From Deltaproteobacteria bacterium (lineage in GTDB: Bacteria; Bdellovibrionota_B; Oligoflexia; Oligoflexales; Bog-1112): a DNA stretch of 64,000 nucleotides. The position numbers and the translations under genes are program-made. The notes below the pieces were generated by a model. It ran no database searches. It was not told the DNA's origin and was given only the letters and a program-made list of their open reading frames with translations. The DNA is taken from positions 1 through 64,000 of the forward strand of contig JACPKR010000013.1 in assembly GCA_016186945.1 (NCBI GenBank), given 5' to 3'. Positions 8,501-15,537 of the stretch are shown piece after piece (positions within the stretch are counted from its first letter, which is position 1; each line of letters begins with the position of its first letter).

Positions 8501-8587
8501 TAACTAAAGTAAAGACATACGGTTGGTCATGGCACTGACATTTTGCGTAGGGAGGCATCGGGAGGCGATTTGGTAGACGGTGTCTCG

Positions 8588-9778
8588 TCAGCCTTTTCCA
8601 ACAAAGTCCCCAATTGTGACTTCCTCTCTGGCAGAGAAAATATAGCCAAGCGCACCGACTGGTGAGACATCAATAATTTGAAGATCCCCTATTTTTTCGA
8701 AAGTCCCTTCGATGGACCAGCCTCTTATCGTGGGGTCGGGGAAAATATTGAAAATCTGGCCTTTCACGATTCCTTTGTCGGTTCCGCGATCCAGAAACAC
8801 GAGGCTGTTGTTGCCGCCCATACCGACTTCAAAGTCACTAAAGGCGATCACTCGCGCACCCTTTTCCAACGTTGATCGGCTGCCGACCCCCGGGGTTATG
8901 GACGCCTCATGTTCAAGGTAGGGAACTGCAATATCACCACCTTCCAAGGCAAGTCGACTCGCACCGATGAGTGCCATAGCCTGTTTCTTTTTCTTATCAA
9001 GGAAGTACTCCACATGAACTTGCGCTACAAAGCGGTAGAGGTAGCCTACCAAGTCTCCTTCCTCGTCTTCGATTTCCTTATCGAAACGAAGGACAGTATA
9101 GGTCTCTCCTTCCTTTAGATCGGAGGGGGTTTCGATACGAACCTTTTCCCCTTCTCCGTAAATTTCCCGTTTGACGACACCTTCCGAAACGGTCCCAAGG
9201 GCTTTGGGCTGGGACGGGAAGACAAAACCGGGAAGCACAATCTTGATCATATCCCGTCTGTAGATATCTCCCATGGTCGAAATATCCATGGAACCGACAT
9301 CTCCTATATCAAGAAATTCTGGGGGTAAGTCTTTCAATATGGTGCTCGGCTCCCATCTTTTCGTAAACAGTTTATCCACATCGATCTTGACGGAAACTTT
9401 TTTATCGGGAATCACTTCTTCCTCGTGGACGATTTCCAGGAAGGGAGGGGTTTCGAAATCGCCAGCGAAGAATCGTACTTTCATCCCAGGCCAAATGAAA
9501 TGGGGGTTTTTAATGTAAGGGTTGAGCGCCCAGAGCTTGGGCCAATACCCGGGTTCGTCAATAAGTTGGTCGCATATGTCGAATAGGGTGTCCCCATTCT
9601 CGACAACATATTCCTCTGGAGCTTCTTCATGGACAAGTTCCCGTATTTGACCGGGAAATGGTGGGGTACCGGCAAACTGGTTCACGACGACAGCTTTCGC
9701 TATGGGGGGTACTGTCGTATCCTGGGCTTTCAGGCTACTTGCGAAGATTAAACTGACCAGTACAGAGAAAGCTCTCAT
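8588..9778 (-). CDS. exported LysM-domain protein
   Basis: The 396-residue product has a signal peptide (MRAFSVLVSLIFASSLKA) and one LysM domain at roughly residues 56-103: YVVENGDTLFDICDQL, then YWPKLWALNP, then FIWPGMKVRF. LysM binds the glycan of peptidoglycan. The remaining 290 residues are beta-rich with no domain I recognise, and include repeated KGARVIAF and DKGIVKGQIF segments. The start ATG overlaps the stop of the upstream TPR-like gene by four bases, so the two proteins probably act together at the cell wall. Homologues with a LysM plus a long C-terminal region occur in deltaproteobacteria-like genomes; that statement is from general knowledge. Confidence 0.82.
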   Translation of the reverse strand: MRAFSVLVSLIFASSLKAQDTTVPPIAKAVVVNQFAGTPPFPGQIRELVHEEAPEEYVVENGDTLFDICDQLIDEPGYWPKLWALNPYIKNPHFIWPGMKVRFFAGDFETPPFLEIVHEEEVIPDKKVSVKIDVDKLFTKRWEPSTILKDLPPEFLDIGDVGSMDISTMGDIYRRDMIKIVLPGFVFPSQPKALGTVSEGVVKREIYGEGEKVRIETPSDLKEGETYTVLRFDKEIEDEEGDLVGYLYRFVAQVHVEYFLDKKKKQAMALIGASRLALEGGDIAVPYLEHEASITPGVGSRSTLEKGARVIAFSDFEVGMGGNNSLVFLDRGTDKGIVKGQIFNIFPDPTIRGWSIEGTFEKIGDLQIIDVSPVGALGYIFSAREEVTIGDFVGKG

Positions 9779-10506
9779 TTCTCTTTCTCTTTCTCTAGTG
9801 TCGCTAGTAGGTGTTTTGCAGACTCGGCACTCGATTCATAGGGATGAGCGCCGATGATGTTTTTCAGTCGGATGACGGCATCCTCTCTGCGACCCATGCC
9901 GATTTCTGCTTTCGCCATAAGGAATTGGGCGGAAGCTACATAGGCTGCCCCCGGGAATTCCTCGATGTAGGTCCTGAAAAATTGCCATGCCGACTGGAAC
10001 TCCCCCAGCTCAAGCCAGCATCTTGCCACCCAGAAGCGTTGTTCCCCCATACTCAGCTCCGGTGGGAATTCACGTTCCAAGCGTGAGAACTCTATGAAGG
10101 CTTTCCCAAAGCGTTTTTCAGAGAAAAGACGCTTTGCGTAAGACATGCGAGAGAAAAGCTCCTGCTTTTTCACTCCTCCGACGGCGATCGGTTCAACAAG
10201 TAAGCTATCCGTTTTGTTTTTCGTTACTGGGACTTCTTTTGCCTTGATGCCTTCCTCTGAAGTCCGATTTTCCTTTGAGAGCAAACGATTTTCCATGACT
10301 TGAATCTGCTGTTGTTGCCTGGCGATAGTGTTACCCAGGTCATCGACGCGCACCCATAGTGTCGCAAGCTTTTCACGAAGTTTCCCTGTTTCTTCGGAAA
10401 CTCCCTCCTGGGCCGCCCATGCATCAAGCACAGGATCATTCGAGCTAGCGGTCTTGCAAGCTGTCCCTCCCAGCAGGCACAGAAACAATGTCTTTCTTAA
10501 CTCCAT
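9775..10506 (-). CDS. CpoB/YbgF-like TPR lipoprotein
   Basis: This 243-residue envelope protein starts with a lipoprotein signal, MELRKTLFLCLLGGTAC, with acylation expected at Cys17. A coiled-coil stretch with a QQQQIQVMENRLL heptad pattern follows (about residues 45-80), then TPR-like helices (FGKAFIEFSRLEREFP, FQSAWQFFRTYIEEFPG, REDAVIRLKNIIGAHP). That order, coiled coil then TPR, is the architecture of CpoB/YbgF, which links peptidoglycan synthesis to the Tol system, although no tol genes are near. The ATG at 10506 has GGGAGG seven bases upstream. A family A fragment lies immediately upstream of that ribosome binding site. Confidence 0.75.
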   Translation of the reverse strand: MELRKTLFLCLLGGTACKTASSNDPVLDAWAAQEGVSEETGKLREKLATLWVRVDDLGNTIARQQQQIQVMENRLLSKENRTSEEGIKAKEVPVTKNKTDSLLVEPIAVGGVKKQELFSRMSYAKRLFSEKRFGKAFIEFSRLEREFPPELSMGEQRFWVARCWLELGEFQSAWQFFRTYIEEFPGAAYVASAQFLMAKAEIGMGRREDAVIRLKNIIGAHPYESSAESAKHLLATLEKEKEK

Positions 10507-10513
10507 AAACAAG

Positions 10514-10574
10514 CCTCCCATGAATTTCTTGGAGGAACCAGCTGCGCAGTTTCCTCCAAACCACCTCCTTGCGG
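10514..10574 (+). repeat. family A fragment, copy A5
   Basis: A partial copy preserving GAATTTCTTGGAGGAACC, the CAGCTGCGCAG loop, TTTCCTCCAAACCACCTCC and TTGC, but neither terminal repeat. It fills nearly the whole gap between the PilZ-like gene and the TPR lipoprotein gene, ending a few bases before the latter's ribosome binding site. Confidence 0.8.
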
Positions 10575-10578
10575 TAAG

Positions 10579-11376
10579 TCAAAACGAATCCACCTCTACG
10601 AGCTTTTTCAAATAGGTCTTAAGGCTTAATAATGTTTTTTGAGACAGTTCCATGAACTCCCAACCAAAGAGATAGACTCTCTTCGCATCTTCCGGAGGAG
10701 CGTCCTCTTCTTCTTTTTCTTTAATGACTCGGGTCCAACGCAGAATCATTTTCATGGTCTGAGGAATTTCCAGGGGCAGATACAGGATCGCTCCCGACGC
10801 AATGTAACCCGGTTTGAGGCATGCATAGTATGCCGGAAAGAAGGTTCTGGTACACAAACCTCCCTTGCTAATGTTGTGAATTTCTGCGAGGTCTTTAAAT
10901 TCCTCGAACATGGGAACCGTGGCAGGAGCCAACATTACATCACTAGGAAGATCAGCTCCAAGCACAACAAAAGATTTCAGTGGCGAGCAAACTTCAAACC
11001 TTTCGTTCTTCCTCCTATCGAAAGTTGCGACCTGCTCAGGCAAAGAAAGAAGCAAGGAATGGTCCCCTGAATCCTTTATGACACACTCGAAGTTCAGACC
11101 GACATTGGAAACCATGATTTGAACACCTACGTAGCTGACATCCTTCAAATACGCCATCCCGCGATCGGACACTCCATAGACCAAAATTCCCATGATGGTG
11201 AAGCGACTTCGTTCTTCCGTTATGTAAAGACCGACCGCTTTTCCCAACACCTTTTTGTTTCCACCCGATAGTGGACGAATCAGTATACTAAGATTGGCTT
11301 TGCACACGCGTCTTAGAACTCGTAATATCCGACTTCGGTTGATGATCGAAATTTGCTTGGATTCGATTTCATTCAT
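10579..11376 (-). CDS. PilZ-domain-like protein
   Basis: The 265-residue protein has a C-terminal domain with the two signature motifs of PilZ, a cyclic di-GMP binding fold: RRKNER (121-126) and NISKGG (168-173), about 42 residues apart. The N-terminal half is a predicted beta-rich YcgR-like region. No signal peptide or membrane segment is seen, so it is likely cytoplasmic. It leads an operon with the CpoB-like and LysM genes, suggesting that second-messenger signalling is tied to envelope maintenance. I have not checked that the spacing between motifs fits the family in detail. Confidence 0.72.
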   Translation of the reverse strand: MNEIESKQISIINRSRILRVLRRVCKANLSILIRPLSGGNKKVLGKAVGLYITEERSRFTIMGILVYGVSDRGMAYLKDVSYVGVQIMVSNVGLNFECVIKDSGDHSLLLSLPEQVATFDRRKNERFEVCSPLKSFVVLGADLPSDVMLAPATVPMFEEFKDLAEIHNISKGGLCTRTFFPAYYACLKPGYIASGAILYLPLEIPQTMKMILRWTRVIKEKEEEDAPPEDAKRVYLFGWEFMELSQKTLLSLKTYLKKLVEVDSF

Positions 11377-11407
11377 TTTGTATCTATTTTATCATGATCT
11401 TAGTAGC

Positions 11408-11574
11408 TATGGTCTTTAGGAAAAAGAATTTGTGGAGAGTACCTTTTTTGAAAAAAAGTTCCCCTCCACACCTCCCCCCAAAAAACTTTAAATACTGAAG
11501 TTTTTGAAAAGGGGCTTGGGGAAATAACTTTTTTCAAAAAGTTTGTCCCCAAATTAATTATCTTGAACACTATC
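11408..11574 (-). mobile_element. family B MITE, copy B1 (full length, decayed ends)
   Basis: A 167-bp copy of family B in the orientation opposite to the copy at 19363. The ends TATGGTCTT and GAACACTATC each differ slightly from the consensus TATAGTATT and AATACTATA. Inside are three A/T-rich hairpins. It lies between the divergent PilZ-like and barrel protein genes and ends 12 bases before the latter's start codon. Confidence 0.85.
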
Positions 11575-11586
11575 AAAGGGGCTGAG

Positions 11587-12165
11587 ATGAAAATATTTCC
11601 TAGTATCTTCAGGAAAAAGGCCCCCTCTTTTGTTTTAGTTCTATGGTTTTACCTCTGTTCAGGTATGGAACCAAACACGCTGGCACAAACGAATGGTCTT
11701 CTCCTTGGATACAGCAGAAACTTTCCAGTTGCTGATGCGAAACGACGCTACTCTCCGTCCATCCTTCACCCCACTGTCGGTATACGCTATATTTCTCAGG
11801 ACTGGGTTTTGGGATTTACCGGACATTTCAAGTTTTTCACAGATAATTGGGAAGAATCCAAGTTGAGCATGTGGACTTTTGAGCAGGAATTTTATTATAA
11901 GATGAGGATCTACCACCCCTTTTATTTCTTGCTGGGGGGGAAACTGCTTTATATTTTCCCAACAACCAGGGGCATGTTCCCCCTTCGCAAGAGAGAGGAA
12001 CATTTTATCGAAGTAGGTATTGCTGCGACCGCATCCTTTCTGTACGAACTGTCAAACACACTTGCTTTAGGAATCTACCTGGACCGTTGGCGCGGGACCA
12101 GAACAAAAAGACTGCAAGGATTAGAGTGTGGAATCCAAATCATCATTCCCTTTGACTGGTTCTAA
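11587..12165 (+). CDS. predicted outer-membrane beta-barrel protein
   Basis: A 192-residue exported protein. A basic N-terminus (MKIFPSIFRKKAPSF) precedes a hydrophobic core and a TLAQT cleavage region. The rest alternates hydrophobic and polar residues in about eight strands separated by short turns (for example VGIRYISQDWVLGFTGHFKFF), and ends in a C-terminal aromatic, DWF, as in porin-like barrels. The ATG at 11587 follows AAGGGG; a TTG at 11563 lies inside the family B element and is less likely. Family unknown. Confidence 0.65.
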   Translation: MKIFPSIFRKKAPSFVLVLWFYLCSGMEPNTLAQTNGLLLGYSRNFPVADAKRRYSPSILHPTVGIRYISQDWVLGFTGHFKFFTDNWEESKLSMWTFEQEFYYKMRIYHPFYFLLGGKLLYIFPTTRGMFPLRKREEHFIEVGIAATASFLYELSNTLALGIYLDRWRGTRTKRLQGLECGIQIIIPFDWF

Positions 12166-12167
12166 GA

Positions 12168-13265
12168 TCATTCACACATAGCAAGGCGCACCGTACTGAG
12201 CCAGCCAAAATACATGCTGGGCCAGAGTGACTGTAGTCCGAAACTTTTGTAATACGATGTGCCAATGCTCTGCGAATCAGAAAAATTGAGCAGACTTTGA
12301 GAGACCATCGCAGTGCGATGTACAAAGATAAGTTCACTTCTAGCTGGCTGCGCCTCTCCCCTTACGAGCATGAAAAGTTCATTTCTCGTGGATTCCGTAT
12401 AACATTCGTATTCCACATTGCAAAAACCTTTGGCAGCGTCCTTGAATTCAAACTGTTCCATCGTCTCCGAGAGCTGTTTTGTGTAGGAGGTCCTAAAGTA
12501 GCCGCCAATCAGCACCCGCCGCTGGCAAAATGCGTTGGCTTTAATGAAATCAAATATTGTACTGACAACGCTCTCCAGTCTGGGAAGGGTAAGCTGAGCC
12601 TCAGACTGAAAGACAAATGCGTAGAGGGGCTGTCCGTTGGAAGAAAGTTCCTGAAAGAACAGGGATCCCTCTTTCCATTGCCAAAGTTTTCTCAGCTTTT
12701 CTGCCTTCAATGGAGGACTGACCGCGACCGCTATCAATTCGGATTCGCCAGATTCTTCAAATTTCCCTATAGCTTCTTCCTGCCAGTCATAGCCCTTGAG
12801 CGCTCCTGCCATGAGTATACTTCGATCTGATTCCAAAGGGTTATCATAACGCGCCATAACGCCCCCCAAAAGGAGCAGATCTGCTTGCGCATCCCACAAT
12901 TCCTTGTCAACGAGTTGGAGACGCTCGCGTCGGAAGAGCCAGTCACCTTTCCAACTTTGTCGAACGCTAGGGGCTTCTTCTTGCTGGTTGAAGAGGGAGA
13001 AACGTTGGATCTTCAGCTCATTCTTGTCGTAGACGACGCGGCCTTCGCTGACAACGGATTCAAAACATCCTGCAGGGGCCAATGTAAAAAGCAGAAGAAG
13101 GGGTAGTATGAGGGGGGAAATGCAACTTGTGGCAAAAAGGGAGAGGGGGGTTTGGGGGGGCGAGTGAAGCGTCGCCTCCCCCAAGGGATTTCTTGGAGGA
13201 ACCAGCTGCCAGTTTCCTCCAAACCACCTCCTTGCCCCAAGTCCCCTTCTGGTTTTTTTTAACAC
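12168..13265 (-). CDS. lipoprotein of unknown function with a repeat-derived leader
   Basis: The mature part is a hydrophilic protein of about 300 residues after a lipobox LAPAGC in a strong hydrophobic stretch (PLILPLLLLFTLAPAGC). It has no domain I know. The open frame begins with a GTG whose bases overlap the stop of the acyl-CoA dehydrogenase gene (GTGTTAA). From there about 50 residues are encoded by a family A element, giving an Arg/Pro/Gly-rich leader before the signal peptide. An internal start is likely but no ATG, GTG or TTG with a good ribosome binding site is evident, so the true start is unresolved. Confidence 0.6.
   Translation of the reverse strand: MLKKTRRGLGARRWFGGNWQLVPPRNPLGEATLHSPPQTPLSLFATSCISPLILPLLLLFTLAPAGCFESVVSEGRVVYDKNELKIQRFSLFNQQEEAPSVRQSWKGDWLFRRERLQLVDKELWDAQADLLLLGGVMARYDNPLESDRSILMAGALKGYDWQEEAIGKFEESGESELIAVAVSPPLKAEKLRKLWQWKEGSLFFQELSSNGQPLYAFVFQSEAQLTLPRLESVVSTIFDFIKANAFCQRRVLIGGYFRTSYTKQLSETMEQFEFKDAAKGFCNVEYECYTESTRNELFMLVRGEAQPARSELIFVHRTAMVSQSLLNFSDSQSIGTSYYKSFGLQSLWPSMYFGWLSTVRLAMCE
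13117..13243 (+). repeat. family A copy A3, decayed ends, inside a gene leader
   Basis: A near-complete copy in the orientation of the intact element at 18068. The interior (GGGAGAGGGGGGTTTGGG, the GGCGAGTGAAGCGTCGCC hairpin, CTTGGAGGAACC and CCACCTCCTTGCCCCAAG) is conserved, but the central loop has lost two bases and both terminal repeats are eroded. No target duplication is visible. It lies wholly within the 5' part of the lipoprotein frame at 12168-13265. Confidence 0.82.
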
Positions 13266-14416
13266 CCGAGGTACCTAGAAATGACGAGTCGTTGGATTTC
13301 GCTTGTACCTTCACCGATACGCAGCAAGGCAGCGTCCCGGTAATGCCTTTCGATCGGATATTCCTTCATTAGGCCGTAGCCTCCGAAGGTTTGTTGTCCT
13401 TCTCGTGCGCAGAATTCTGCAAGTTCGGAGCAATAAAGTTTTGCCATGGCGGCCTGCTTTTGAAAAGGCAGATGATTCTGTTTCAACCAGCATGCTTTAT
13501 AGAGCAGGCTTTCAGCAGCCTCTATACGCGTTGCCATCTCCGCAAGTTTGAAGGCAACTCCCTGATGCTTGACGAGCGGTTTGCCAAAGGTCTTGCGTTC
13601 TTTCGCGTAGGCCAACGTAAGCCCGAGTGCTCCTTTCGCAAGGCCAAGGCCCATTGCCCCGATGGACAGTCTTCCTCCATCGAGCGTATCCATCATGATT
13701 TTGAAACCCTGTCCTCGTTTTCCCAACATGTTTTGCGACGGAACGCGCACGTTATCGAAATAAAGCTCACCTGTGTTAGAAGCACGCCAGACCATTTTAT
13801 CTTTCATGGCCCTGCAGGTGAGTCCTTTCGTACCAGAAGGAACAAGAAAGCAGCTCAGTTCCACACCGTTATCGGACTGTTTTCCTGTCACGGCTTGAAC
13901 AGTGATGCCCTTCGTAATGTCGGTGGCACTATTGGTTATCCAGAGTTTGGATCCATTGATGACCCACTCATCGCGTGCGCTGTCGTAAACTGCGGTAGTC
14001 TTACTGGCCTGCGCGTCACTACCTGCGCTTGGTTCGGTAAGTCCGAACGCCCAGAGGCTATTCCTGCACAAGTCGGGCAAAAACTTCTTTTTCTGTTCCT
14101 CTGTACCGTAATAGAAAATGGGAGCGACTCCTAGGGAGTTGTGCGCTGCGATCGTCGCAGCCTGCGAACTGTCAACCTTTGCAAGTTCTTCCACGGCAAC
14201 AATGTAGGAAATATAGTCCATCCCTTGGCCTCCGTATTCCGGACTTACAATCGTGCCAAAGAGTCCTAGCTCTCCCATTTGTCTCGTAAGGTCATAAGAG
14301 AAAGTTTCGTCTCGATCGAGTTCCCGTGCTTTGGGTTCGATTTGTTTACGAGCAAACTCGGAGATGGTTTCGCGAAGCATTTTCAGTTCATCGTTTTCCG
14401 AAAAATCATAGGCCAT
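13259..14416 (-). CDS. acyl-CoA dehydrogenase
   Basis: A 385-residue FAD enzyme that introduces a trans-2,3 double bond into acyl-CoA, passing electrons to ETF. Signature stretches are WAFGLTEPSAGSD, LWITNSATDI, and the C-terminal QTFGGYGLMKEYPIERHYRDA. The catalytic base corresponds to the Glu in GEGTSEIQ near the C-terminus, as in short-chain and butyryl-CoA dehydrogenases. Substrate length cannot be read from sequence. It follows rsgA by 11 bases and is part of the plsB-rsgA operon, although the partners have no obvious biochemical link. Confidence 0.93.
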   Translation of the reverse strand: MAYDFSENDELKMLRETISEFARKQIEPKARELDRDETFSYDLTRQMGELGLFGTIVSPEYGGQGMDYISYIVAVEELAKVDSSQAATIAAHNSLGVAPIFYYGTEEQKKKFLPDLCRNSLWAFGLTEPSAGSDAQASKTTAVYDSARDEWVINGSKLWITNSATDITKGITVQAVTGKQSDNGVELSCFLVPSGTKGLTCRAMKDKMVWRASNTGELYFDNVRVPSQNMLGKRGQGFKIMMDTLDGGRLSIGAMGLGLAKGALGLTLAYAKERKTFGKPLVKHQGVAFKLAEMATRIEAAESLLYKACWLKQNHLPFQKQAAMAKLYCSELAEFCAREGQQTFGGYGLMKEYPIERHYRDAALLRIGEGTSEIQRLVISRYLGC

Positions 14417-14427
14417 GGGTAAACTTC

Positions 14428-15537
14428 CTATTCTTCTGTATCGTCAAAACTTATGCGTCCTTCTCTTCCTGATGCTCCCGTTAGGATAGCAAGATAAGAT
14501 TTGTAACGCCACTCACTTAATTCACCTCGTTGTAAGGCATCGAGAACAGCGCAGTTTGGTTCTTGCAAATGTTTGCATTCCCGAAATTTGCATTTGCCTG
14601 CGTAAGGCCTGAGGTCTACAAAGCACCAGGTCAACATGAGGGGGTCGAGTTCGGCAATGAGGAAGCTTCTCACGCCAGGTGTGTCGATGACAAAGCCCCC
14701 CGTTCCGAGCTTTATAAAACTCGCGTAAGTTGTCGTATGCCGACCCTTTAAAAGAACTTCCTGCGTTTCAACATCCTGGATGATTTCCGGATCCATTTGG
14801 TTAATGATAGAGGACTTCCCTACACCTGAGTGGCCAACGACCAGACTGATTTCATTCCTAAAAATGTTGCGCAGTTCGCCTTCTACTTGGTCGTTAGCCT
14901 GAGTGAGAAAGACGGGATAGCCAAAGGACCGATACAATTCTATGAATTCTTTACACTCTTCTTTAAAGGGATCTTCAGCTGCATCCAGCAAGTCTTTTTT
15001 ATTTAAAATTAGGCAAATTTTTATCTTCTGCTGTTCGGCTAGGACAAGGAACCTGTCGATCAGTCCCCATTTCAATTTTGGAGCGAAAAAACTAGCCACG
15101 ATCACCATTTGTGTGACGTTTGCAGCCAATACGTGTTCTCTTTCTCGCACCATGGGGTCGAGGCGGGAAATTCTGGACTCTCTTTCCGCACGAAAGTCGA
15201 TTGTGCATTGGGGAAAATCAGACTTTTTCTCCGCTCGCGTGCCTTTCTTACACAGGACCCGATCGCCGACGACAACGAAATTCCTCTCCTGACGCATCGC
15301 CTGCAGGAACGTTCGTGCGACTGTACCTAGCCAAATTTCTCTGGTCTCGATTTCATTCAAGATTGGTTCTTCAGCGACAAAAACATAACGCTTCTGAACT
15401 TCAACAACCCGTGCCGCAAAGTAGCCTTGCTTGATGCGTTTTTTCCACTCTTTGGCATTTAGAATGAAAATCTCGCCTTTGCCAGGAACGATTTTTCTCT
15501 TTCTCATTTTCTCGAATCGGACTTCCCAGTCTTTCAT
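14428..15537 (-). CDS. rsgA: ribosome small subunit-dependent GTPase RsgA
   Basis: The 369-residue protein is a circularly permuted GTPase that checks late 30S subunit maturation. G4 (NKKD, 179-182) precedes G1 (GHSGVGKSS, 235-243) and G3 (DTPG, about 284), the permuted order unique to this family. An OB-fold N-terminus is followed by the GTPase domain and a zinc finger with Cys-x4-Cys-x-His-x5-Cys spacing (CKFRECKHLQEPNC). Its ATG overlaps the plsB stop by four bases (ATGA), indicating translational coupling. Confidence 0.95.
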   Translation of the reverse strand: MKDWEVRFEKMRKRKIVPGKGEIFILNAKEWKKRIKQGYFAARVVEVQKRYVFVAEEPILNEIETREIWLGTVARTFLQAMRQERNFVVVGDRVLCKKGTRAEKKSDFPQCTIDFRAERESRISRLDPMVREREHVLAANVTQMVIVASFFAPKLKWGLIDRFLVLAEQQKIKICLILNKKDLLDAAEDPFKEECKEFIELYRSFGYPVFLTQANDQVEGELRNIFRNEISLVVGHSGVGKSSIINQMDPEIIQDVETQEVLLKGRHTTTYASFIKLGTGGFVIDTPGVRSFLIAELDPLMLTWCFVDLRPYAGKCKFRECKHLQEPNCAVLDALQRGELSEWRYKSYLAILTGASGREGRISFDDTEE

